Below, one piece after another: positions 1 to 7,298 of a DNA stretch of 14,817 nt. Position numbers and translations under genes: made by a program. Origin of the DNA: Candidatus Aphodoplasma excrementigallinarum (GTDB lineage: Bacteria > Bacillota > Clostridia > UBA1381 > UMGS1253); contig DVOF01000062.1 in NCBI GenBank assembly GCA_018713805.1, positions 1 through 14,817 on the forward strand, given 5' to 3'. Positions within the stretch are counted from its first letter, which is position 1; each line of letters opens with the position of its first letter. The notes below the pieces were generated by a model, which was not told where the DNA came from, did not search any database, and was given only the letters and a program-made list of their open reading frames with translations.

Positions 1-24
1 CTCGGAGATGTGTATAAGAGACAG
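1..24 (+). other. Residual Nextera (Tn5) sequencing adapter
   Basis: Bases 6-24 are exactly the 19-base Tn5 mosaic end AGATGTGTATAAGAGACAG, and bases 1-5 (CTCGG) continue it as the tail of the Illumina Nextera read-2 transposase adapter. The coding frame of the Clp gene begins cleanly at base 25, so the adapter sits on the outside of a genuine contig end. This is library-preparation sequence, not a transposon of the organism. Any reading frame through these bases is spurious. Confidence 0.96.
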
Positions 25-531
25 GTCGATCTCCGCGTCGCGGCCAATCACCTTGTCAACAAGCCCCTGCGCCGCCTTTGCGCTCAGGTTCAGCCCGTAT
101 GTTTCCAACATTTTTTTCTTTTTCTTTTTAAACCGCGTCGCCGTTTTCGTCTGCTTTGGCTCCGCGCCGGGCCGTCCGTCCGTGCCGCCGCTTTCCGCTT
201 CCTTTTCTTTTTGCTCGCCGCCGAACCGGTCGAACATTTTCCCAAGCAGGTTCATGGTCTGCGGCGCGCTCTCCGACGCGTTCTCCATCTCCTGTTCCAG
301 CTCCTCCGGTATATCGCCGTTTTCAATGCCCTGCATCATCGAGTTGAGCTCGTCGCTGATGGCGTCAATGTCGCTGTCGTCAATTCCCATCTGCCCGACA
401 AACTGCTCGATCGGCGCAATCCCCATGGATTTTGCGCAGGAAAGGCACAGCCCTTCGTTCGTCTGCTTATCGCCCTCTAATTTTGTAATAAATATAACCG
501 CAACGTTTTTATGGCATTTACTGCAAAGCAT
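25..531 (-). CDS. ClpE/ClpC-like ATP-dependent protease ATPase, amino-terminal part
   Basis: This is the first 169 codons of a Clp/HSP100 AAA+ unfoldase, the ATPase partner of ClpP in cytoplasmic protein quality control; the rest is lost at the contig end. The ATG at 531 follows a GAAGGG ribosome binding site about 7 bases upstream; an in-frame ATG seven codons earlier is less likely. Residues 1-35 hold a zinc finger with Cys3-x2-Cys6 and Cys29-x2-Cys32, like the finger of ClpE and McsA. An acidic, low-complexity linker follows to about residue 134, then a lysine tract. Residues from about 142 (LETYGLNLSAKAAQGLVDKV, then IGRDAEID) match the conserved entry into the first AAA+ module of ClpC/ClpE, just before Walker A. 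The Clp repeat domain seems replaced by the finger and linker. Whether it should be called clpE or clpC cannot be decided from this fragment. Confidence 0.86.
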
Positions 532-594
532 CCTGTTCCCTTCTTTCCGCATGTACCGCATCTATTCCGATTCTGTTTATAATTCCTTATTCTA

Positions 595-609
595 ATGCTA
601 TGTTAGCAT
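595..609. repeat. Perfect palindrome at the predicted start of clp transcription
   Basis: ATGCTA-TGT-TAGCAT is a perfect 6-3-6 inverted repeat. It lies 5 to 19 bases downstream of the minus-strand -10 box at 615-620, so it covers the expected transcription start (about 608). It could be a repressor operator or a small hairpin at the 5' end of the mRNA. It does not resemble the heptad repeat of CtsR, the usual clp repressor in Firmicutes. Confidence 0.5.
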
Positions 610-614
610 GTTTG

Positions 615-642
615 ATTATAGCACACGCAGGGACAAACGCAA
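615..642 (-). promoter_or_regulatory. Promoter of the Clp ATPase gene
   Basis: Read on the minus strand, TATAAT at 620-615 is preceded by TGC, giving an extended -10 (TGCTATAAT). A weak -35, TTGCGT, lies at 642-637 with a 16-base spacer. The predicted start near 608 leaves a leader of about 77 bases before the ATG at 531. Confidence 0.65.
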
Positions 643-691
643 AGCGTTTTCACGTTTAATTCACAAAAAATTTAATATTATGCTATTTTTG

Positions 692-720
692 TTGACTTTT
701 ATGTGTGATACAGGTAAAAT
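692..720 (+). promoter_or_regulatory. Promoter of the DUF4430 lipoprotein gene
   Basis: TTGACT (692-697) and TAAAAT (715-720) are separated by exactly 17 bases, close to the sigma-A consensus. Transcription should start near 727, giving a leader of about 29 bases. The site is divergent from the clp promoter at 615-642. Confidence 0.75.
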
Positions 721-755
721 AGGGGTACAGTTAATTATAAAATGGGGTGCATTTG

Positions 756-1436
756 ATGAAGCATACGGTAAAAAAAATACTTAGCACATTACTCCTTCTG
801 TTCGTGTTTGCAGGCGCGCTTGCCGGCTGCAGCGGCGGGAAGCAGACGACCGTGTCGGTCAGGATCACTTCCCCTGATTCGACGATTGTTGATACAACGG
901 TAACCGTTACGGACGACAGCCCGACTGCTTCCAAAGCGATTATACAGGCTTGTCAGGCGGATAAGATTGCTTATACCGTGACGGACGGCCTGTTCGACGG
1001 GTTTGGCGGACTTACGTCAACCAAGGAAGAAGGGTGGCTGTTCTATGTAAACGGTGTTCTGTCGCAAACGGGCGCGGAAACGACGGCTGTTCAGGAGGGC
1101 GATTTGGTCGAGTTCCGGTACGAGAATTATACCCAGGCATTCAGCAGCGAGCCGCAGGCGGACGTGTTTGGCAGCTGGCGCTCGGAAACGGAAGCTGATG
1201 GGTCGACTGCATTTTTGGAGCTTACTGACGAGGACGCAAGCTTTACGTATATAGACAGCGAGCGTACGGTCACCAGTTACACCGGAACCTATAACATCAT
1301 GAATGACGAAATCACCATCAACGACCTTGCGTCGAACTCCCCGGTTAAGATTCCGTTTGAGATACAGGGAAGCAACCTGGTCATCACCTACAACGCAAAA
1401 GCGATCACATTGACCAAACAGGCGGAGGCCGAATAA
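756..1436 (+). CDS. DUF4430 domain lipoprotein
   Basis: This is a 226-residue exported lipoprotein. The signal peptide has a lysine-rich start, a leucine-rich core, and a lipobox L22-A23-G24-C25, so Cys25 should be lipidated and the protein anchored on the outer face of the membrane. Residues about 31-125 form a DUF4430 (transcobalamin-like) domain, recognised by the pattern around GWLFYVNG and the closing GDLVEFRYENY. Residues about 136-226 (GSWRSE..., YTGTYNI..., ITYN) look like a small lipocalin-like beta barrel of the kind seen in other Firmicute lipoproteins. The ATG at 756 is preferred because GGGGTG at 744-749 sits 6 bases upstream; a GTG at 747 would fall inside that site. The gene has its own promoter and terminator, so it is monocistronic. 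DUF4430 proteins are proposed to bind ligands or other surface proteins; no substrate can be named here. Confidence 0.88.
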   Translation: MKHTVKKILSTLLLLFVFAGALAGCSGGKQTTVSVRITSPDSTIVDTTVTVTDDSPTASKAIIQACQADKIAYTVTDGLFDGFGGLTSTKEEGWLFYVNGVLSQTGAETTAVQEGDLVEFRYENYTQAFSSEPQADVFGSWRSETEADGSTAFLELTDEDASFTYIDSERTVTSYTGTYNIMNDEITINDLASNSPVKIPFEIQGSNLVITYNAKAITLTKQAEAE

Positions 1437-1457
1437 GGAAAAGGCAGATCATAGTAT

Positions 1458-1490
1458 AAAAGGGCTGTACGAAAAGCGTACAGCCCTTTT
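1458..1490. terminator. Rho-independent terminator after the lipoprotein gene
   Basis: A perfect 13-base-pair stem, AAAAGGGCTGTAC (1458-1470) with GTACAGCCCTTTT (1478-1490), has a 7-base loop. It is A-rich before and T-rich after the stem, 21 bases past the stop codon. Confidence 0.9.
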
Positions 1491-1553
1491 ACCGCATTTT
1501 GCGCGGTATATGCTAATAGGCGAAGGTAAGCTATATCACTTTATGCGCATCAA

Positions 1554-1580
1554 TTTATAAGATTATTAACTTCTTATAAA
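1554..1580. repeat. 9-9-9 inverted repeat upstream of the esterase promoter
   Basis: TTTATAAGA (1554-1562) and TCTTATAAA (1572-1580) are perfect reverse complements separated by 9 bases. The right arm ends 7 bases before the -35 box of the esterase promoter. The 27-base span and the position just upstream of a weak -35 suit an activator site. The arms are AT-rich and not a terminator. No regulator is encoded nearby. Confidence 0.5.
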
Positions 1581-1587
1581 GGTGTTA

Positions 1588-1617
1588 TTGAAGATATGCC
1601 TGTATATGTGCTATAAT
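1588..1617 (+). promoter_or_regulatory. Promoter of the multimodular esterase gene
   Basis: TATAAT at 1612-1617 is preceded by TGC, an extended -10. The best -35 is TTGAAG (1588-1593) with an 18-base spacer. Predicted start near 1624, leaving a leader of about 50 bases. The ribosome binding site AAGGAAGG (1661-1668) lies 5 bases before the ATG at 1674. Confidence 0.65.
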
Positions 1618-1673
1618 TTATATGTATTCATTGCGGAAGGGGTCTGTATTAAGCTCCAGAAAGGAAGGTCGAT

Positions 1674-4600
1674 ATGTGTAACAAACTTTACAAGAGAGGC
1701 ATCAGCGTATTCCTTGCCCTGTTGCTGATTCTGCCGGCAGTTTCCTCTAATATTGGAACAATTGCGGCGCCGGCGTCAGACTCAGCTTCAGACGTGGTGG
1801 TGCTTGATGAGAAATTTGACTATACCCTCGATAAAAATCTTCTGATTACGCCAAGACGCGACAAGGACAACACGACGCTCATAAACGAAAATATTGGCAC
1901 GGAAGAAAAGCCGGAGTACCGTTACGGCCTTTGGTATGACGAGAGTACAAAAGGCAATGCGAAAAATAAAAGTATGACAAACTACAACTGGAGCGGTACC
2001 TACGAGCCGGATGACCATAACGTAGAGGCCAGAGCGGTTGTCGACCCGACAGACATAAGGGATATCCCCGACGAACAAAAGAACCTTGTGGGCAGGCTTA
2101 CTCCGCCGGAGTGTCCGTATAGCGGCGTTACCCTGCAAAAAATCCTGCCGGAGCCACTTAACAATGAAACGGGTTGGCTGATAATAACAGGCAAAATTAT
2201 GGCTCCGATTCCGACCACCGATAACACTGACCCTGTGCTCAACATCGGTATTACAAACGCGGAGGGCAGAACCCGCAATCTCGTAAGTTTTAACAACCGT
2301 ACAAACGGGTCAAACGCGGGCAGTATCAGAACAAACAATAACGGCACCGACATTGGCATATTCCGCCGCGATAACAACTGGATCCGCTTTACCGTTGCAG
2401 TAAAAGCAAATGAGACGGATATGACGCAGTCACCCATTTACTTTATGGCGAGCGGCAACGACAATATTGCCACGACCTATAACGGCGAAGGCGTTTCGAA
2501 CTTGAAGGTTACAGACAAGGTGATGAACCTGTCGCCCGCCGCCTTTAATACCGCTGACAATGGGACGCTTATTACAGAGAACGCTGCAATTACAATAAAA
2601 TGCGCTGGAAATTCTGAAAACCCATCAAATCCGAGCGTATATTTGGACGACTTAAAGATCTATTACCCGGGCGCTCTTACCATGGCGGTAACAGGCAGCG
2701 AAATTTCGCCGGCAGAACCAATCGCCGTTAAGTTTAGCCATAACGTAGATATAAGCACAGTTACAGCGGATAACATCAAACTGGCAAAGGCGTCCGACCC
2801 CACAACCTACATAGACGCGGCAGTTTCGATCGACCCGCTTGACGGGGAAAACTTTACTGTGACCCCGGCTGCGCCGCTCGAGTACGGTACGGAATATATC
2901 ATTACGGCAAATTCGTCCGTTGTTGATATTATAGGCGGCACGGTAAGCGGCGGCGCGTCGTTTACAACCGAGCGCACACCGTATTCTGCAATCCAGGAAC
3001 TTCACATAAACGAGCCTGCCAATTTGGAACAGGACAGCCAGGCGATCGAATCGGTAAGCTTTACGGCAAGTACCGTCCCAGCTGATAATGTGGACACAAG
3101 CCTGATTGAGTGGTATGTAAACGGTGAAAAGCAGGATACCACAGGTACTGCATTCACCTTTACGCCGCCGGCGGGGCTTGGCAGCTATGTGATTTATGCG
3201 CAGGTGAAAGACACCGCTATAAAGAGCGAAGAACGTACCATATCGGTAACGGGAATCGGCTTCAGCGCCATTAACTCGCTTACGATCAACCGCCCGTCCA
3301 ACCTCTCACAGACGTTGGATGGCTCGCAGACGCCCATTGTATTCACAGTGGAAACCGACCCGGAAACAAATGTGGACGTAAGCCTGATTGAATGGTACGT
3401 GGACGATACGCTCCAGACGTCCGCCACCGGCAACACGGAGTTCACCTATACGCCCAGTGAGGCAGGCACATATGAAGTGTATGCAAGGGTATCCGGGACA
3501 GACGTGGTTTCGGAAACGCGCACGATCCGCTTAAAAGCGCCTGTGCTGGCGGATATCCCCGTTATGTGGGAAACGTTTGACTATGATTTGGGACGCGATT
3601 TTGAAACAGACCTCCCCTCCATCTGGTCAAAGATACAAAATACAGGGACAAACGACGAATACAGGGCTTCGGGCAGTATTCTTGTTGAGACGGACCCGGA
3701 AAATCCAAACAACAAAGCGCTTGGAATCCTACCGCCGAACGGACCGTGGATGAGTTACCGCTTAACCGCAACGCTGCCGCAGGCATTTGAGTCCACCGGC
3801 ACGGTAACGCCTTTGGTTGTGTCCGGCCTTGCGAAAGTGCCGCGCGGCACGGCGAACGCCCCGGGTCTCAGTATAAACATGCTGGGCTATAATGCGCAGG
3901 GACGTGCTACCGGGCTTGTAAGTATTACCGGAGGTTCTACCGGCGGGATTACATGCGGAGGCAAAACCGTAGCCTACCGGAAGGATAACGGCTGGGTGCG
4001 TTATACCGCACTGATAACGCCCAACCCGGAGGATTTGTCCAAGAGCACGATCAAATGCATGCTGTCGGGCGACGGGAACATCTCCGCCACGAACGGCGGC
4101 GAAAGCGCGTATATTACAACGCAGGAATATACAATCGATTTGAGCAATATCCCCACCATCCTTGAAGGCGCGCCCGAACTCCGATATGAGAGCGGATATA
4201 GCGGCACGGTGGGTGACCGCAATGAGGTTTATGTCGACAATATCCATATCTACTATCCCCGGAGCCTTACTGCGGAGATAAAAGAGTATGCCGATGATAT
4301 GCTGGTCGACGACCCCATTGTGATAGACTTTAACCATAACGTGGACCCAAACACGCTCACGGACGGGAATATCACGCTGAGAAACGCGGAAACGATGGAA
4401 CCGGTTGAAAAGGCAATCAGCTTTGACCCGCTCAATGTCTACAGCGTTACGCTGACGCCGAATGCGCCGCTTGAGCACGATACCGAATACATTGTAGAAT
4501 TCTCTTCTGCTGTGACGGATATCGCCGGGTTTACGATTACAGACCCAGTGACCTTTACGACGCAGGAGGACAGAGGCTCCCTTGCGATACGTTTGAGCAG

Positions 4601-7229
4601 CAACGAGCTTACCCTGCCGGAGGAGACGGTGTACTCCGACCTCAAAGTGTTCGTAAACGATGTGGAAGCGGACGCTTCGCAGTATACAGTTGACGTCGGC
4701 AACCCGGCCGTAGCGGATTGGGTGGATGGTCAAATCGTTACCGGCATACCGGGGGACGCCGTATTCACGTTCCGCTGCCCGGCTGACCGCAGCAAGACGA
4801 CGCTTACAGTCCATGTCGAGGCTGCGCCGTATGTCCCGCCTACGCCGGTGCCTGACGACCCGGTACGGTATGTAACGATCCCCAGCGAGACAATAGACGG
4901 AGAGCCTCTCTACGCAAACAACGGCGTTGCTGAAACATGGGATTATGTCACCGGTACGCCACCGATCGTAATGCAGGACCCGGCGCCGAGCCTTGACGAA
5001 AACAATACAGTTTTGGCCGTCCGCAACGGTACGCGCCCGACGCTCGTGTCAAAGATGCTCACAACTGACGCAAACAGCACGTATGTCTATGAGACAAAGA
5101 TGAAGATTCTCGAGGATGCCCACGATTTCCAAATCAGCATGGGCGACATGCCGCTTATTTCGATTCGGGATAATGACGACACAAGCAAGAAAATCCTGTT
5201 CGGCAACAGCGCTGACAATGCCGGGTATACGCTGCCTGTGGATGAATGGTTTGTATTTAAAGCGGTGCTCAACTTAGACGAGGGCAAAAAGATTGTAAAA
5301 GCAAGCTATTACATTGATGGTGTCGAGCAGTATCAGGAAGGCCAGGAGCCAACAGAGCCATACTCCAGCGCGGATAAGTTTTCCTATAAGAACACCGCCA
5401 CGGGCATGGGAGAAGTGGTACGGCTGGAAGACACCCAGGTATACAAAACGATCTGGCTGTCGGGTGTACGCGCACAGATAGAAGAACTCAAAATTGACGA
5501 CGAGGAGTTTGACAGCGCAAGCCAGGTTACCCGTCCGGGTACGGGCAAAATCCGCATTCGAGTTGCAAACGGCACACGCGATTCTATTTCGCCCGTTATT
5601 GCCGTAGCGGTATATGAAGGCAATATGCTCGCAAGCATTTCAACGAGTGACGGCGCGACCGCAATTGCGCCGGGTGCAGAAGAAGACGTAACAATGGAAA
5701 TCACCATTCCAGACGGTCTGGTTGGAGAAACCATGCAGGTCATGATATTCGACAGCCTGGAAAATATACGCCCGCTGCTTACTACGCCGCTCACAAAGGA
5801 AGTCAATACCGGCGGCAGGCTGTATCTGGAAGCGGTGTATGGAGATAATATGATCCTCCAGCGCAACAAACCCATTAATATCTCCGGTACAGCGCCCACA
5901 GGCACAACAGTCACGGTCAGCTTCGCTGGAAAAGAAACCTCAGCAATGGCGGAGGGCAACCGTTTTACCGTGATGTTGCCGGAGGAGGAAGGCTCGTTTG
6001 AGAACCGCACGCTCACGGTAACCGCGGAAGGCGACGGTTTCTCCGAAACCAAAACCATCAATAACGTACAGGTCGGCGACGTATATTACGCTTCCGGGCA
6101 GTCGAATATGGACTGGCAGATGAGCAACACCAACTACGGCGACCAGACAATTCCGGATAATGTCCGGTACATGAAAGTGGCGTATACCATTACGGCCGGC
6201 GAGCGCGTCGACAGGCATAACGCTACTGGCGGAGCGATAACGGAGGAATGGAAAGAATTAAATGACTCTACAAAAGGCGGTTGCTCCGCAGTCATGTTCT
6301 TTACAGCGCAAAAGCTGAGAAATGAAGGCGTAGACGTGCCGATTGGTATCGTAGACTGCTCGTTGGGCGGTACTTCGATTTCCAGATGGGTCGGAGAAGA
6401 TGTATACCTCAACGAACCCGGGTATATCAGCGAGGGCTTCCGGGATGAGTACTACGGCGAGGATCCCGCAGACGGGAGGCGTGTAGGCTGCCTGTACTAC
6501 AACATGTTCAAATCGGTTTCTACCTTTACCTATAAAGGAGCTGTGTGGTATCAGGGCGAACACGATTATGGCAGAGAATATGAAAAGCTCCTCGAACCAA
6601 TGATCAACTCCTACCGGGAACTTCCGGGCTGGGAGGATGTGCCGTGGTTTATCATCCAGTTGCCCGGCCATACCAGCGTGTTCCGCTCCATCCGCTACCG
6701 TCAGGATTACGCGGTGCAGCAGCTTGGCGGGGAAGCAAATGGTATCTATGAGATTATTACCAGTGACACGGGTGATAGAATTGGGGAAACCAACCCGAAC
6801 ATCCATCCTTCTAACAAAGATGTAGTGGGTGACAGAATCGCCCGCATGATGCTGGCAAAGCTGTACGGCGTTGACGATATCCCCTATTCGGGACCGCGCT
6901 ACAAGGGTATGACCATATCCGGCAACACCGTTACGCTTACGTTTGACTATGTTAACGACGGCGTTCACGGCGGATTGTGCAGTATGAACGAAGACGGGTC
7001 ACTGCCTGAGTTTGAGCTGGCTCCAGCGTCAGGTTCCGGAGCAGGTACCTTTGTACCGGCCACGGCCAAAATCGTCGGGGATACGGTAGAACTTACTGCC
7101 GAAGGCGTGGACAACCCGGCATATGTGCGCTATGGCAACCGCGGCGAAGCGGTCCGCAGTTTGGCGACCAACTCGGATGGCGTAATATTGCCATTGGCAG
7201 TATTCCGCACTGACGGAAAGCTGAACTAA
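1674..7229 (+). CDS. Secreted multimodular carbohydrate esterase, sialate O-acetylesterase (SASA/CE20-like) family
   Basis: This 1851-residue protein has a signal peptide (about residues 1-32) and a carboxy-terminal SGNH-hydrolase unit. The catalytic serine is Ser1477 in SGQSNMDW; WYQGE at 1625-1629 and NIHPSNK with His1711 complete the pattern of the SASA family. A preceding beta domain (about 1380-1468) and a closing beta domain (about 1738-1851) are usual for that family. The amino-terminal 1370 residues are accessory: a jelly-roll-like module (about 42-330) plus an SbsA-type Ig-like domain (334-432); two tandem Ig-like repeats (437-524, 531-622); a second jelly-roll-like module (632-862) plus a second SbsA-type domain (864-965); another Ig-like domain, a PPTPVPDDP linker, a LamG-like module (about 1065-1283) and an Ig-like domain. 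It ends without a sortase signal or SLH repeats, so it is probably released or held by its binding modules. With xylose genes converging on it, acetylxylan is the likeliest substrate; this is inferred. Sialic acid genes are absent. Confidence 0.88.
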   Translation: MCNKLYKRGISVFLALLLILPAVSSNIGTIAAPASDSASDVVVLDEKFDYTLDKNLLITPRRDKDNTTLINENIGTEEKPEYRYGLWYDESTKGNAKNKSMTNYNWSGTYEPDDHNVEARAVVDPTDIRDIPDEQKNLVGRLTPPECPYSGVTLQKILPEPLNNETGWLIITGKIMAPIPTTDNTDPVLNIGITNAEGRTRNLVSFNNRTNGSNAGSIRTNNNGTDIGIFRRDNNWIRFTVAVKANETDMTQSPIYFMASGNDNIATTYNGEGVSNLKVTDKVMNLSPAAFNTADNGTLITENAAITIKCAGNSENPSNPSVYLDDLKIYYPGALTMAVTGSEISPAEPIAVKFSHNVDISTVTADNIKLAKASDPTTYIDAAVSIDPLDGENFTVTPAAPLEYGTEYIITANSSVVDIIGGTVSGGASFTTERTPYSAIQELHINEPANLEQDSQAIESVSFTASTVPADNVDTSLIEWYVNGEKQDTTGTAFTFTPPAGLGSYVIYAQVKDTAIKSEERTISVTGIGFSAINSLTINRPSNLSQTLDGSQTPIVFTVETDPETNVDVSLIEWYVDDTLQTSATGNTEFTYTPSEAGTYEVYARVSGTDVVSETRTIRLKAPVLADIPVMWETFDYDLGRDFETDLPSIWSKIQNTGTNDEYRASGSILVETDPENPNNKALGILPPNGPWMSYRLTATLPQAFESTGTVTPLVVSGLAKVPRGTANAPGLSINMLGYNAQGRATGLVSITGGSTGGITCGGKTVAYRKDNGWVRYTALITPNPEDLSKSTIKCMLSGDGNISATNGGESAYITTQEYTIDLSNIPTILEGAPELRYESGYSGTVGDRNEVYVDNIHIYYPRSLTAEIKEYADDMLVDDPIVIDFNHNVDPNTLTDGNITLRNAETMEPVEKAISFDPLNVYSVTLTPNAPLEHDTEYIVEFSSAVTDIAGFTITDPVTFTTQEDRGSLAIRLSSNELTLPEETVYSDLKVFVNDVEADASQYTVDVGNPAVADWVDGQIVTGIPGDAVFTFRCPADRSKTTLTVHVEAAPYVPPTPVPDDPVRYVTIPSETIDGEPLYANNGVAETWDYVTGTPPIVMQDPAPSLDENNTVLAVRNGTRPTLVSKMLTTDANSTYVYETKMKILEDAHDFQISMGDMPLISIRDNDDTSKKILFGNSADNAGYTLPVDEWFVFKAVLNLDEGKKIVKASYYIDGVEQYQEGQEPTEPYSSADKFSYKNTATGMGEVVRLEDTQVYKTIWLSGVRAQIEELKIDDEEFDSASQVTRPGTGKIRIRVANGTRDSISPVIAVAVYEGNMLASISTSDGATAIAPGAEEDVTMEITIPDGLVGETMQVMIFDSLENIRPLLTTPLTKEVNTGGRLYLEAVYGDNMILQRNKPINISGTAPTGTTVTVSFAGKETSAMAEGNRFTVMLPEEEGSFENRTLTVTAEGDGFSETKTINNVQVGDVYYASGQSNMDWQMSNTNYGDQTIPDNVRYMKVAYTITAGERVDRHNATGGAITEEWKELNDSTKGGCSAVMFFTAQKLRNEGVDVPIGIVDCSLGGTSISRWVGEDVYLNEPGYISEGFRDEYYGEDPADGRRVGCLYYNMFKSVSTFTYKGAVWYQGEHDYGREYEKLLEPMINSYRELPGWEDVPWFIIQLPGHTSVFRSIRYRQDYAVQQLGGEANGIYEIITSDTGDRIGETNPNIHPSNKDVVGDRIARMMLAKLYGVDDIPYSGPRYKGMTISGNTVTLTFDYVNDGVHGGLCSMNEDGSLPEFELAPASGSGAGTFVPATAKIVGDTVELTAEGVDNPAYVRYGNRGEAVRSLATNSDGVILPLAVFRTDGKLN

Positions 7230-7257
7230 AAAAGCGCATGAAAGAAAAGTAAAAATA

Positions 7258-7290
7258 AAAAAGGCTGTGACAAATTGTCACAGCCTTTTT
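7258..7290. terminator. Bidirectional terminator between esterase and GH3 genes
   Basis: A perfect 15-base-pair stem (7258-7272 with 7276-7290, core GGCTGTGACA) closes a 3-base loop. It carries A-runs on the left and T-runs on the right, so it works on both strands. It lies between two convergent stop codons, 28 bases after the esterase and 8 bases beyond the GH3 gene. Confidence 0.92.
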
Positions 7291-7298
7291 GTATATCT

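Noticed and set aside
1..24. End of a natural Tn5-like transposon
   Set aside because: The match includes the synthetic adapter bases outside the mosaic end and lies exactly at the contig terminus.
8..595. Plus-strand open frames over the first 600 bases
   Set aside because: They begin inside the adapter and run antisense to the Clp gene; the minus-strand frame has zinc-finger and AAA+ motifs and a ribosome binding site.
3762..4814. A 350-residue minus-strand open frame inside the esterase
   Set aside because: Arginine-rich shadow of the plus-strand gene with no recognisable domain; the plus frame carries a coherent modular protein throughout.
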